DNA of 64,000 bases from an uncultured Bacteroidales bacterium (GCA_947589325.1 CANQAM010000004.1:49122-113121); one strand, 5' to 3'; positions 28,026-38,693 are shown, counted from the stretch's first letter. The notes: generated from the letters alone by a model not told the origin. A program made the numbers and translations.

Positions 28026-30269
28026 ATGAAAAACTTCTATTCACTCGTTTTGGCGTTTTCGCTGTTTACTATTCCGGTCGGTGCACGACGGACAGCCGTC
28101 GATTATGTCAATCCGATGATAGGTACCGCACTGAAAGGCGAAGGCGGCACTGCGCCATTTGTGGGACGGCCGTTCGCTATGACGAATTTTCTGCCGCAAA
28201 CCCGCGAAAACAAGATGGGTACCATGGCTTATGTCTACGATGACAAATATATTATGGGCTTTATGGCATCGCACCAACCGACCGTATGGATGGGCGACTA
28301 CGGCTACGTGTCGCTGATGCCTCAAACCGGAGAGTCGATACGGGTGTTGCCGGAAGATCGGAAAATGACTTTCGACCATTGCGATGAAAAAGCGACACCT
28401 TATTGTTATTCCGTCATCCTGTCTTCGGAAGAAGGAACAATAAAAACAGAAATGGCAGCAGCCAGCCGCTGTAGCCTGCTACGCTTTACGTTTCCCCAAA
28501 ACGGACATGTACGGCTTATTATACAGGGAATAAATCTGAATCCCGATTTGAGCGATTGGTGCAACGATTACACCCATCGCATGCAGAATATAAAGGGGTG
28601 GCTCAGAATCGACCCCGAGCGCAACGAAATAGTCGGATACAACCCCGACCGGCAATCGGAGCAATTGGGGCCGGAACTTCCTAATTTCAAAGGCTACTTT
28701 GTCATTCGTTTCAATAAAAAAATATCGGATTTCGGTACATGGAACGAATCGGAAATTTTCAATGGCGAAAGAGAACAAATGGGGCGCCGCATGGGTGCAT
28801 TTGTAGAATTTTCTTCTTCCGAAAGACAAATTTCCGTACAAGTTTCCACTTCGTTCATCAGTATAGAGCAAGCCCGCCTCAACATGGAAAAAGAGTTGCC
28901 GGAATGGGATTTCGACCGGCTGTGCAAAGAGACAAAAACGGCGTGGAACCAAAAATTGTCGAAAATAAAAGTATCGGGTATCAGCGAAAACGATAAAAGC
29001 ATTTTCTATACTGCCTTGTATCACTGTTATCTGTTTCCCCGTGAATTTTCGGAATACGGAAAATATTACAGCGCTTTCGACGATAAAGTGCACGAAGGTA
29101 TATCGTATAACGATTACTCTCTATGGGATACATTCCGAGCCTTCCACCCGTTGATGACACTTCTTGAACCGGAACTGACAGGCAACTGGATTACTTCCCT
29201 ATTGCAAATGTACAAAGAGGGCGGCTGGATACCCATGTGGCCGAACCCCACCTATACCAACATCATGATAGGTACGCATGCCGACGCTCTTATCGCCGAC
29301 GCCTACATGAAGGGAATACGCAACTACGATACGGCACTGGCCTATGAAGCCATGCGAAAAAACGCCATGACTCCTCCGGATTGCGATACGCAAAGACGCT
29401 ACGGCGACCGTGACCGGTGGAGCGCATTTGAAGGCCGGGCAGGGGCAAGCTACTATCATACACTCGGCTACGTGCCCGACGACAAAACCGCTGAATCGGT
29501 ATCGCGAACATTGGAGTATGCCTACGACGACTGGTGCACGGCACAAGTGGCCGAAGAGATGGGCAAAAGTGAAGATTATCATCGTCTGATACAATGGTCG
29601 CAGAACTACAAGAACATATACAATGCCGAAAAAGGATTCATGCTTCCGCGAAAATACGACGGCGAATGGATAGACTTGGACGACCATAACCACCACGGCT
29701 TTACAGAAGGGTCGAAATGGACTTATTTATTCTGTGTGCTTCAAGATATTCCGGGTATGATAAAATTGTTCGGCGGCACCGATGCCTTTACAGCCAAACT
29801 CGATGAGAATTTCGAGAATAATCATTATCGGCACGACAACGAACCCGGACATCACTATATTTACCTTTACGATTATTGCGGAAAACCGTGGAAAACGCAG
29901 GAATTGGTGCGAACGCATACCCGCATCAATTACCAAAACAGGCCCGATGGCGTGAACGGTAACGACGATTGCGGACAGATGTCGGCGTGGTACATTTTCT
30001 CCGTCATGGGATTTTATCCCGTAACTCCCGGGAGTAACGAATTTGCTATCGGGGCACCGCAATTTCCGGAAATTCAATTGGAATTGACCGTAAACGGGAA
30101 GGCCAAAACCTTAACTATCAAAGCCGATAACCTCTCAGAAAGAAACAAATATATCAAAGATATTTATATCGACGAAAAGAAATCCGACAGTTCATTTATC
30201 AATTATTTCGATTTGATAAATGCCCGAACGATACGTTTCGTCATGAGCGACAAACCGGCTATGCCATAA
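28026..30269 (+). CDS. GH92 exo-alpha-mannosidase
   Basis: 747 aa, normal for GH92, with signal peptide MKNFYSLVLAFSLFTIPVGA. The N-terminal beta-sandwich begins at VDYVNPMIGT, followed by an alpha/alpha barrel. The general acid is probably Glu561 in GFTEGSKW, and the base lies in GNDDCGQMSAWY (Asp647/648). GH92 enzymes are calcium-dependent inverting alpha-mannosidases that remove terminal mannose. It lies next to a GH125 alpha-1,6-mannosidase, so the pair likely trims an alpha-mannan or high-mannose core. A second, divergent GH92 is at 41793. Confidence 0.94.
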   Translation: MKNFYSLVLAFSLFTIPVGARRTAVDYVNPMIGTALKGEGGTAPFVGRPFAMTNFLPQTRENKMGTMAYVYDDKYIMGFMASHQPTVWMGDYGYVSLMPQTGESIRVLPEDRKMTFDHCDEKATPYCYSVILSSEEGTIKTEMAAASRCSLLRFTFPQNGHVRLIIQGINLNPDLSDWCNDYTHRMQNIKGWLRIDPERNEIVGYNPDRQSEQLGPELPNFKGYFVIRFNKKISDFGTWNESEIFNGEREQMGRRMGAFVEFSSSERQISVQVSTSFISIEQARLNMEKELPEWDFDRLCKETKTAWNQKLSKIKVSGISENDKSIFYTALYHCYLFPREFSEYGKYYSAFDDKVHEGISYNDYSLWDTFRAFHPLMTLLEPELTGNWITSLLQMYKEGGWIPMWPNPTYTNIMIGTHADALIADAYMKGIRNYDTALAYEAMRKNAMTPPDCDTQRRYGDRDRWSAFEGRAGASYYHTLGYVPDDKTAESVSRTLEYAYDDWCTAQVAEEMGKSEDYHRLIQWSQNYKNIYNAEKGFMLPRKYDGEWIDLDDHNHHGFTEGSKWTYLFCVLQDIPGMIKLFGGTDAFTAKLDENFENNHYRHDNEPGHHYIYLYDYCGKPWKTQELVRTHTRINYQNRPDGVNGNDDCGQMSAWYIFSVMGFYPVTPGSNEFAIGAPQFPEIQLELTVNGKAKTLTIKADNLSERNKYIKDIYIDEKKSDSSFINYFDLINARTIRFVMSDKPAMP

Positions 30270-30289
30270 CCTAAAAATTTTTATTTTCC

Positions 30290-31738
30290 ATGAAAGCGAC
30301 AGCCCGGCTGCTTCTCAGCCTTTCTCTTTCGGCCGTTTGTTTTTTAGAAGTACAAGCGCTTTCCCTAAACTATGCGGAAAAAGACAATACATCGGTATAT
30401 ATATCGAAACGTCCCGACAACCGGTTATTTGTCTCCCGCGCCGTAGATGAGGAGATAGAACGAATATGCACGATGCTGAAAAACAAGAAACTGGCTTGGG
30501 TATTTTCAAATTGTCTGCCCAATACGCTCGATACGACCATTCACTATAAAGAAACGGACGACGGCGACGATACTTTCGTATACACGGGCGACATACATGC
30601 CATGTGGCTCCGAGATTCGGGGGCTCAGGTGTGGCCGTATATACGATTCGCCAATAAAGACGACAAACTGAAAAAAATGCTGCGCGGGGTTATACGCCGC
30701 CAGTTCAAATGTATACTTCTCGACCCTTATGCCAACGCATTCAACGATGGACCTACGGGCAGTTACTGGTCGAGCGACTTGACTCAAATGAAACCTGAAC
30801 TGCATGAAAGAAAATGGGAGATAGACTCACTCTGTTATCCGATACGGCTGGCCTATGAATATTGGAAAGCGACAGGCGACACGTCGGTTTTCGACGACAA
30901 ATGGGTTGCGGTCGTCGCGGCTGTCTTGCGGACTTTCAAAGAGCAACAACGGAAAAACGGCATAGGCCCATACTCGTTCATGCGAAAAACGGAGCGGGCA
31001 TCAGACACCATGCTCAACGGAGGTTACGGAAATCCTGTGAAACCGGTCGGTTTGATTGCCTCGGCATTTCGCCCGTCCGACGATGCGACGACATTTTTAT
31101 TTCTCGTGCCATCGAATTTCTTTGCTGTATCTTCGCTGAAAAAAGCCGCTGAAATACTCGAAACCGTGAACAAACGCGCCGACCTCGCCGGCCAGTGCCG
31201 CACTCTGGCACAAGAGATAACCCGAGCCTTAAAGAAATACGCCGTGTGCAATCATGCCAAATACGGTAAAATTTATGCTTTCGAGGTCGATGGCTTCGGG
31301 AATCAATTGCTCATGGACGATGCCAATGTTCCGAGCCTCCTAGCCATGGCATATCTGGGCGATGTAAGCCCGAACGACCCTATATATAAAAATACGCGCA
31401 AATTCGTATGGAGCGAGGATAATCCCTATTTTTTCAAAGGGAAGGCAGGCGAAGGTATCGGCGGGCCGCATATCGGATACAACATGATATGGCCGATGAG
31501 TATCATGATGAAAGCGTTTACGAGCAACGATGACAAAGAAATAAAGGAGTGTATCATTCAACTGTTGAAGAACGACGCTAATACGGGATTCATGCACGAA
31601 TCTTTTCACAAAGACAATGCAGCCGATTATACGCGGGCATGGTTTGCATGGCAGAATTCGCTGTTCGGAGAGCTTATTCTCAAATTAATCGATGAGGGAA
31701 AGATTGGATTGCTGAACGAAATTCCCGATATAAAATAG
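30290..31738 (+). CDS. GH125 exo-alpha-1,6-mannosidase
   Basis: 482 aa with a signal peptide (MKATARLLLSLSLSAVCFLEVQA). The alpha/alpha barrel shows GH125 landmarks: TGDIHAMWLRDSG, DPYANAFN and WEIDSLCYPIRLAY. The likely base is Glu437 in GFMHESF. Known members remove alpha-1,6-linked mannose from N-glycans or mannan. Gaps to the GH92 gene are about 20 bp, so they are co-transcribed. A perfect hairpin terminator follows at 31774. Confidence 0.94.
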   Translation: MKATARLLLSLSLSAVCFLEVQALSLNYAEKDNTSVYISKRPDNRLFVSRAVDEEIERICTMLKNKKLAWVFSNCLPNTLDTTIHYKETDDGDDTFVYTGDIHAMWLRDSGAQVWPYIRFANKDDKLKKMLRGVIRRQFKCILLDPYANAFNDGPTGSYWSSDLTQMKPELHERKWEIDSLCYPIRLAYEYWKATGDTSVFDDKWVAVVAAVLRTFKEQQRKNGIGPYSFMRKTERASDTMLNGGYGNPVKPVGLIASAFRPSDDATTFLFLVPSNFFAVSSLKKAAEILETVNKRADLAGQCRTLAQEITRALKKYAVCNHAKYGKIYAFEVDGFGNQLLMDDANVPSLLAMAYLGDVSPNDPIYKNTRKFVWSEDNPYFFKGKAGEGIGGPHIGYNMIWPMSIMMKAFTSNDDKEIKECIIQLLKNDANTGFMHESFHKDNAADYTRAWFAWQNSLFGELILKLIDEGKIGLLNEIPDIK

Positions 31739-31773
31739 CTGCAATTTACAACTTGCATTGCTTCTAATCCGTA

Positions 31774-31815
31774 GCCGATGTTCCCTCCAAAACGGGCAGA
31801 ACATCGGCAATATTT
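31774..31815 (+). terminator. Terminator of the GH2-GH92-GH125 operon
   Basis: A perfect 10-bp stem (GCCGATGTTC / GAACATCGGC) with a 15-nt loop is followed by AATATTTTT. Confidence 0.88.
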
Positions 31816-31873
31816 TTATGCTTCCGGAGAACGTATTCTCCTCTTTTTGCATTTCCAATCTTTTGAGCCGAGA

Positions 31874-31929
31874 TTTTTATTTTTTGAACAACATGTATAA
31901 TAAAAAGGATTGGGCATAAAATATATTTG
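31874..31929 (+). promoter_or_regulatory. Promoter with conserved upstream element (copy 4), SusC/D operon
   Basis: TATATTTG (31922-31929) matches the -7 consensus. Upstream lies TTTTTATTTTTTGAACA, 7 nt, then TAATAAAAAG, the same element as the three - strand copies, and the GAACA ends exactly 31 nt before the -7 box. It should drive the operon 31987-41681, which contains SusC and SusD. Confidence 0.75.
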
Positions 31930-31986
31930 CTTCGTCGAAGAAGATAAATATTCCATCGGCACAGCAAAAAAGAAAAAAATACCGTT

Positions 31987-34140
31987 ATGAGAGACACGAC
32001 TATTTTCAACCGTTTTATACGTATCATCACTATCTTCTGTATAGGAGCTTTACCTGCCATTACTTCCGTGCAAGCCGAAGTAAAAGATATGACTACGGGC
32101 AAGTGGACTATCCGTTTCGACAATACAACAAAAACCTGTCAATTTCTAAAAGAAGGGACAGCAGTGCTACAAGGGGTACGTGTCCGGTTCAAATACAATT
32201 CGACCATTATCGAAAGCACTTCATACAGCGACATAAAATTTCAAGAGGAGAATTTCTCCGACGCTACGGGGTCGGGTACAAAAATAGTCTTGGAATACAG
32301 CGACAAGGAGAATACGGATAATCCAATAATACAACAGTGTTTTTATCTTTATCCGAACAAAGACTATTTTCTGACCGACGTATTTTTAGTGTCGGCGGGT
32401 TCATCGGATATAGCCAGCAATTACATCGCGCCGGTCTATACCGAAGCGTCAAATTTGTTTTTACCGCAAGATGCCGATAATCGTCTCTTATGCGTACCGT
32501 TCGACAACGACGGATTCATTACGTATGGTTCGCTGCCGCTGTCACAGTCGCGGGGTGTAAACACTACCGGTGCCGGACAACTCGCACGAGATACTATATC
32601 GTTTGAAGTAACGGCCATATTCAACGGCGAAACGCAAAAAGGGTTGGTCATAGGGTCGGTAGAACACGATACGTGGAAATCGGCGATAAGAATGACAGGG
32701 AGTCCGCTAAGAGAAGGAAGCGTCAATAAATTAGAATGTTACAGCGGTGCGACACATTCCATTACGCGCGACGCTCTCGAAAATAATTATGTGCAGCCAC
32801 ATGGCACCGTAAAAGGGCCAAAAATAAAATCAGCCCGCATGATGGTGGGACTTTTCGACGACTGGCGCACGGGACTGGAAACATTCGGTGAAATCAATGC
32901 GTCCATCGCTCCGAAAAGGACGTGGGGCAAAGCGGCTCCGTTCGGGTGGAATAGTTGGGGCGGCATGGAAAGAAATGTCAATTACGAGGGTGTCATTTCC
33001 GTTTCGGATCTTATCAAGGCCGATATCCAGAACAAAGGGCATTTCGGAGAAGACGGAATCGTTTTCGTGGGACTCGATTCCTTTTGGGACAACTTGAATT
33101 GGGAAGAGTTGAAACAATTTGCCGACCATTGTATTGCCAACGGACAGATTCCCGGCATTTACTGGACACCTTTCTGCGACTGGTTTCCCGAGAACGATCG
33201 GGCTGTTGAAGGAAACAACGGCTATCTTTACAGTCAGACCCATTTGAAGGTAAACGGACAGACAAAAAAACTGTGCGGAGCCGGGTGTATGGACCCGACG
33301 GCACCGGCGACACTGTCGCGCATAAATTTTTTCATCGACAAATTCAAAGCAGCCGGATTCAAATACCTAAAACTCGACTTTCTGACAAACGGCATCGTGG
33401 AAGCCGACAGTTATTACAGGAAAGAGATCACAACCGGTGTACAGGCATTCAACTTCGGCATGAAGCATTTGCGAGAGCGGTGTGGCGACGATATGTTCAT
33501 TGTGGAATCCATTTCGCCCCTTTTCCCTGCCAATTATGCTCATGCACGACGTATCAGTTGCGACGCATGGGGCGAAATGTGGCACACCAATTATATGATG
33601 AACAGCCTTTCTTTCGGGTGGTGGCTCGACAGAGTATATTGCTTCAACGACCCCGACCACTTGGTAATGGGTAACCGCAGCGATGCCGAAAATATATCCC
33701 GAATGACGACCGGAGCCATAACCGGATACTGCATGTTGGGCGACAATCTGAGCACACAAGGCAGTTATCCGGGTTCACCGGTCTCCATAATAAAAGCGAT
33801 GAATTATGCTACACACGAGAAAGTGAACGATGTAATACGGCTCGGAAAATCTTTCCGTCCGGCATACGGGCATCGCGTTTTTGGCAGCAACAATGCTGTC
33901 GATTTGTTCTATTTGGAAACCGAGGACTCTTATTATATCGCCTATTTCAATTACAGTGAAGGCGCAAAGAGCGGTTCTCTGGATTTGTCAAAGCTGAATA
34001 TAAATGCCGATAATATAGACACGGGAAAAAGTTTTGAATGCTGGTCGTCGGAGCCGGTAAACATCACGGACGGACAGTTGCAATATAATCTTCCGAACGA
34101 CCAAGCCAAACTGTATCATTTATTCAAAAAAAATCCCTGA
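31987..34140 (+). CDS. Clan GH-D glycoside hydrolase (GH27/GH36-like, alpha-galactosidase type)
   Basis: 717 aa with a signal peptide (to TSVQAEV). An N-terminal beta-supersandwich precedes a TIM barrel starting at PFGWNSWGGM, the classic clan D opening. The nucleophile is Asp464 in KYLKLDFL and the acid/base probably Asp526 in ISCDAWG. It should remove an alpha-linked galactose or related sugar with retention. It lacks the full GH36 catalytic block (SGD), so it is best called clan D rather than forced into one family. It opens the SusC/D operon. Confidence 0.82.
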   Translation: MRDTTIFNRFIRIITIFCIGALPAITSVQAEVKDMTTGKWTIRFDNTTKTCQFLKEGTAVLQGVRVRFKYNSTIIESTSYSDIKFQEENFSDATGSGTKIVLEYSDKENTDNPIIQQCFYLYPNKDYFLTDVFLVSAGSSDIASNYIAPVYTEASNLFLPQDADNRLLCVPFDNDGFITYGSLPLSQSRGVNTTGAGQLARDTISFEVTAIFNGETQKGLVIGSVEHDTWKSAIRMTGSPLREGSVNKLECYSGATHSITRDALENNYVQPHGTVKGPKIKSARMMVGLFDDWRTGLETFGEINASIAPKRTWGKAAPFGWNSWGGMERNVNYEGVISVSDLIKADIQNKGHFGEDGIVFVGLDSFWDNLNWEELKQFADHCIANGQIPGIYWTPFCDWFPENDRAVEGNNGYLYSQTHLKVNGQTKKLCGAGCMDPTAPATLSRINFFIDKFKAAGFKYLKLDFLTNGIVEADSYYRKEITTGVQAFNFGMKHLRERCGDDMFIVESISPLFPANYAHARRISCDAWGEMWHTNYMMNSLSFGWWLDRVYCFNDPDHLVMGNRSDAENISRMTTGAITGYCMLGDNLSTQGSYPGSPVSIIKAMNYATHEKVNDVIRLGKSFRPAYGHRVFGSNNAVDLFYLETEDSYYIAYFNYSEGAKSGSLDLSKLNINADNIDTGKSFECWSSEPVNITDGQLQYNLPNDQAKLYHLFKKNP

Positions 34141-34201
34141 TATAAAACGCTTGTTTTTCCCAGAAATGCACATCAAAACATCACATAATAATCCTAATAA
34201 T

Positions 34202-35527
34202 ATGAAAAAACCTAAAAGTTTCAAAGCCGCAAACACTTTGTTGGCACTATCGTTGATACTCGCTTTCATGTCTTGTAAAGACGACAACGAAATTTCGACG
34301 GTATATGATCCGGACAAGCCTATCACGCTTACAGATTTTTATCCGCTCGAAGGCGGGGTGGCGACCAAAATGATCCTGAACGGAAACAATTTCGGGTCGG
34401 ATACAAAAAACATAAAAGTTTTTGTCAACGACAAAGAGGCCGCCGTCGTATCTGCCATCGGTAACAAGATATATGCCATCTGTCCCAGAAAGCCGGGCGA
34501 TGGCGACGAAAATCAAGTTATAGACTGTTCGGTAAAAGTCGAAATCGGCAAACAGTCGGCCGAATATCAGGAGCATTTTTCATATCAGATACAGACTGTC
34601 ATAACAACGGTCTGCGGTATTCCCGGTGCACCCGACGATGTAATAACGGGCAGCCTCGCGCAGACTTCCATGCCTCACGTAACTTATCTGGCCATCGATG
34701 AAGACGACAATATCATTGCCTGTCTTCGCAACCAGAACAATTACTATCACGAAAACAAAGTCATTTTAGTAAATGAAACGGAAGATAGAAGCCGACTTCT
34801 GATTCCGGATACCGGAAGCCCGCTAAACCAACCTTGTATGCTGAACGACGGGAAAACCGTGTATATTCCTGCCGACGGCGGGACGGAATATTGGACCATG
34901 TCATCGGAAAATATGTGGAGTCCGATGAAATTGTCAATGAAATCGACCAGCACCTCTATCAATATCAACTACAAGCATTCATTTGCCATGTGCACCGTGG
35001 ACGGCTACATGTATACCCGTGCAAAAAACGGCACTCTGTACAAGTTCAATCCGGAAACGGGTGTAACTACTCAGGTCGCTACCAATCTCATGTCGGAAAG
35101 CGACTCCTATATGGCATTCAGCAAGAAAGAACCGACAAAACTCTATTTGGCATACACCAACAGCAATTGCATCTTCACCTATGATATAATAACCCAAGAG
35201 CACAAATTGCTGGCGGGAATATCGGGGCAAGCGGGTTATCTCGACGGAATCGGAGAGAAAGCCATGTTCAACGAGCCTCGCCAACTGATTCTGGACGAAG
35301 ACGACAATTTGTATATAGCCGATACGAAGAATCATGTCATACGGAAAATCTCACCGGAGGGTGCTGTCAGCACGGTTATCGGCCAGCCCAATGTTGCCGG
35401 TTATCAGGACGGCGATCCGGAAACAGCATTATTTGACGAGCCTTACGGTGTAGCTATCAACAAAGAGGGTATCATTTATGTCGGAGATTATAAAAATCAA
35501 TGTATCCGCCGATTGGCTATCGAATAA
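34202..35527 (+). CDS. Surface lipoprotein with IPT/TIG domain and NHL propeller
   Basis: The ATG at 34202 (MKKPKSFKAANTLLALSLILAFMSC) is preferred over the track start, giving 441 aa. Cys after FMS is lipidated, and the next residues KDDNE match the Bacteroidota surface export signal. An IPT/TIG immunoglobulin-like domain (about 40-130, FYPLEGGVATKMILNG) is followed by a propeller of NHL repeats (GYLDGIGEKAMFNEPRQL). Such proteins sit at SusE/F positions and bind glycan at the cell surface; no catalytic residues are known. It lies 61 bp after the clan D gene and 28 bp before SusC. Confidence 0.86.
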   Translation: MKKPKSFKAANTLLALSLILAFMSCKDDNEISTVYDPDKPITLTDFYPLEGGVATKMILNGNNFGSDTKNIKVFVNDKEAAVVSAIGNKIYAICPRKPGDGDENQVIDCSVKVEIGKQSAEYQEHFSYQIQTVITTVCGIPGAPDDVITGSLAQTSMPHVTYLAIDEDDNIIACLRNQNNYYHENKVILVNETEDRSRLLIPDTGSPLNQPCMLNDGKTVYIPADGGTEYWTMSSENMWSPMKLSMKSTSTSININYKHSFAMCTVDGYMYTRAKNGTLYKFNPETGVTTQVATNLMSESDSYMAFSKKEPTKLYLAYTNSNCIFTYDIITQEHKLLAGISGQAGYLDGIGEKAMFNEPRQLILDEDDNLYIADTKNHVIRKISPEGAVSTVIGQPNVAGYQDGDPETALFDEPYGVAINKEGIIYVGDYKNQCIRRLAIE

Positions 35528-35555
35528 ATATAATTCATCGCATAAACACTATCAT

Positions 35556-38500
35556 ATGAAAAAAACACTATTTATAATCGTACTCGCTTGTTGTCAATTC
35601 ATTGCATTTGCACAACGACCGGCTGCGCCGATCACCATATCGGGTAAGGTAGTAGATGAAACCAATACGCCGATTGCGGGAGCTAGCGTATATGCCAAAG
35701 ACCGACCCGGAACAGGTACGGCAACAGACGTCGATGGAAAATTCACGCTGAAAGTACAGAAAAATGATGCTATCGTAGTATCTTTCATCGGTTATTCCAC
35801 GTGGGAGACCATCGTTACGGAGCCGATGAAAGATATCGAAGTGAAACTGACTCCGACAAGCCACCAAATGGAAGAGGCTGTGGTCGTAGGTATGGGCACC
35901 CAACGTAAAATAAGTATTGTGGGCGCAGTAACGAATGTCGATGTAAAAGATCTTCAAACGCCTGCGACCAATCTGGTCAATATGTTGGGCGGACGAGTCC
36001 CCGGTGTCATATCCATACAGAAAAGCGGAGAACCCGGAAAAAACATTTCGGAATTCTGGGTACGCGGTATCGGAACATTCGGCGCCAACAGCAGCGCACT
36101 CGTATTGATCGACGGATTGGAAGGGAATCTGAGCGAAGTAGACCCGGCCGATATCGAAAGTTTTTCGGTTTTGAAAGATGCTTCGGCTACAGCCGTATAC
36201 GGAGTACGGGGTGCCAACGGTGTCATACTGGTAACTACAAAGCGCGGTACTGCCGACCGGCTGCAAATCACAGGGCGTATCAACCTCACCGTTTCGCACC
36301 TGAACAACATGCCGGAGTATTTGGGTGCTTACGACTATGCCCGACTTGCCAATGAAGCACGTGTGGTACGCGGAGATCAGCCGCTGTATTCCGACATAGA
36401 GATGGACCTGATAAAATACCACCTCGACCCCGACCTCTATCCCGACGTGAATTGGCAGAAAGAGCTGCTCCACCGGAATGCTTTGCAGCAAACCTATTTC
36501 ATCAACGCACGAGGAGGCGGCAGCTTAGCCCGCTATTATCTGAGTTTGGGCATGTCGAACGAATCGGCAGCTTACCGACAGGACAAAAATTCAAAATATT
36601 CGGCAAAAGTCGGATACCGTACGGTAAATTATCGTTCCAATCTGGATATAAACCTGACCAAAAGCACAACGCTCTATTTCGGTGCAGACGGATTCTTCTC
36701 CAATAAATCGGAACCCGGCAACAACAACACCGATGCCCTTTGGACTATACAGCAAAATCTGACCCCTCTCACCATTCCGACAGTCTATTCTACGGGACAT
36801 CTGCCCGCCTATGGTGTAGACAATGCCTATTCGCCCTACGTCATGCTGAACAACACCGGTATGACCAGCATACGGCACTACAAAGGAAAAGCGACCTTGG
36901 AATTGAAACAAGACCTGTCAATGCTTCTGAAAGGCTTGAAGGTGCGGATACAAGGCGCTTACGATACCGAAACCAATATGAAAGAAATACGTTCTATCCG
37001 TCCGGAGATGTACTACGCATCGACACGCAAGTACACGGGCGAACTCGGTATCGTCAAACGTGTCGATGCAGAGCCGGCCAAATACAGCCACGAAGACGAA
37101 CAATTCTACAAACTGCATTTCGAAGCGACAGCGACCTATGAGGCTAACTTTGCACAAAAGCACTGGCTCACGGCATTGCTTTACTTCTATTTGAGCAGTG
37201 AACAGCGCATGAACAAGGATATCGATTCCAGAGCCGAAAGCGTACGAAGCATGTATGCCATACCTATCCGGTACGAAGGACTGTCGGGTCGTATCACTTA
37301 CGGATACAAAGACACTTATTTCATCGATTTGAACTTCGGATACACCGGTTCGGAGAACTTTGAATCGGGCAACAGATTCGGATTTTTCCCGTCAGTGGCC
37401 ATCGGCTGGGTGCCTACCAACTATACTTTCATGAAAGAAAGAGCCCCATGGATCAATTTCTTGAAAATACGAGCATCATACGGAACTGTCGGAAACGACC
37501 GTCTGACCGATGAACGTTTCCCGTATCTGACCTTGATGCAATCCAGCAACAGTGGTGGCGGCTGGGGCAGCACAAACGGATATATAACGGAAGAACGTGT
37601 GGGCGCCAACAATCTGCGCTGGGAAAAGGCCCAGAAAGCGGATATCGGTATCGAAGGCCGGTTATTCAATGAAAAACTGGAATTCGTTTTGGATTTCTTC
37701 CAAGACAAACGCAACGGCATCTATCAGCGCCGGACCCAAATCCCTGGCTATGTAGGTCTGGCCCAGATGCCATTCGGAAATGTCGGCAAAATGAAGAGTT
37801 ACGGTTCCGACGGCAATATAGCATTTACCCAAGATTTCGGAAAAGATATATCGCTCACATTTCGCGGTAATTTCACCTACTCGGCCAACAAAGTCGAAAA
37901 TTGGGAGCAGGCATTCCAAAACTACGAATATCAAAACTACTCGGGATATGTCTACAATGCTTTCCGCGGATATATCGCATTGGGACTTTTCCGTGACGAA
38001 CAAGATGTCGCACAAAGTCCGAAACAAACATTCGGTACGTATACGGCAGGCGATATAAAATATAAAGATGTCAATGGCGACGGTGTCATCGACCCCGACG
38101 ATATGGTGCCGCTGTCTTATCCCAACTATCCCCGCCTGATGTACGGTTTCGGTGCCGAATTGCGATACAAGCAATTCACTTTGGGGCTTTTGTTCAAAGG
38201 TACGGGAAACAACGACTATTATTATGTAGACAACAGTTGGGCATCGAACGGACAGGGTTATATTCCGTTCTACAATGGGGAAACGGGCAATGTGCTGAAG
38301 ATTGTTGCCGACCCGAAGAACAGATGGATTCCGGCTTCATATTCAGGTGACCCGGCCACCGAAAACCCGAATGCCAGATTCCCGAGGTTGAGCTACGGAC
38401 GCAATGAAAACAATACTCAACTCTCGACATTTTGGAAAGCCAATTCCCGCTATCTGAGACTGCAAGAAATCAATTTGAACTACAATCTTGCTGCGGGCAA

Positions 38501-38666
38501 GGTGTTGAAAGCCTTAGGTGTAAAATCGCTCGACTTGCAATTTGTCATATCGAATCTTTGCGTATGGGGGCCTGAAAAACTGTGGGATCCGGAACAAGCC
38601 GACGCCAACGGCGGCGCTTATCCTATCCCGACACAATATGCCTTCCAGATGTATGTGAACTTCTAA
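35556..38666 (+). CDS. susC: SusC-like TonB-dependent outer-membrane transporter
   Basis: The ATG at 35556 (MKKTLFIIVLACCQFIAFAQ) is chosen because it starts a signal peptide; the track start overlaps the previous gene. The protein is 1036 aa, normal for SusC. It has an N-terminal carboxypeptidase-regulatory-like domain (ISGKVVDETNTPIAGASV, about 28-105), a TonB box/plug start at EEAVVVGMG, a plug (VRGIGTFGANSSALVLIDG) and a 22-strand barrel ending in an aromatic strand (MYVNF). It imports oligosaccharides through the outer membrane with SusD as lid. This pair defines the locus as a polysaccharide utilisation locus. Confidence 0.97.
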   Translation: MKKTLFIIVLACCQFIAFAQRPAAPITISGKVVDETNTPIAGASVYAKDRPGTGTATDVDGKFTLKVQKNDAIVVSFIGYSTWETIVTEPMKDIEVKLTPTSHQMEEAVVVGMGTQRKISIVGAVTNVDVKDLQTPATNLVNMLGGRVPGVISIQKSGEPGKNISEFWVRGIGTFGANSSALVLIDGLEGNLSEVDPADIESFSVLKDASATAVYGVRGANGVILVTTKRGTADRLQITGRINLTVSHLNNMPEYLGAYDYARLANEARVVRGDQPLYSDIEMDLIKYHLDPDLYPDVNWQKELLHRNALQQTYFINARGGGSLARYYLSLGMSNESAAYRQDKNSKYSAKVGYRTVNYRSNLDINLTKSTTLYFGADGFFSNKSEPGNNNTDALWTIQQNLTPLTIPTVYSTGHLPAYGVDNAYSPYVMLNNTGMTSIRHYKGKATLELKQDLSMLLKGLKVRIQGAYDTETNMKEIRSIRPEMYYASTRKYTGELGIVKRVDAEPAKYSHEDEQFYKLHFEATATYEANFAQKHWLTALLYFYLSSEQRMNKDIDSRAESVRSMYAIPIRYEGLSGRITYGYKDTYFIDLNFGYTGSENFESGNRFGFFPSVAIGWVPTNYTFMKERAPWINFLKIRASYGTVGNDRLTDERFPYLTLMQSSNSGGGWGSTNGYITEERVGANNLRWEKAQKADIGIEGRLFNEKLEFVLDFFQDKRNGIYQRRTQIPGYVGLAQMPFGNVGKMKSYGSDGNIAFTQDFGKDISLTFRGNFTYSANKVENWEQAFQNYEYQNYSGYVYNAFRGYIALGLFRDEQDVAQSPKQTFGTYTAGDIKYKDVNGDGVIDPDDMVPLSYPNYPRLMYGFGAELRYKQFTLGLLFKGTGNNDYYYVDNSWASNGQGYIPFYNGETGNVLKIVADPKNRWIPASYSGDPATENPNARFPRLSYGRNENNTQLSTFWKANSRYLRLQEINLNYNLAAGKVLKALGVKSLDLQFVISNLCVWGPEKLWDPEQADANGGAYPIPTQYAFQMYVNF

Positions 38667-38693
38667 TAAAACCTAATAAAAATTTCCGACAAT

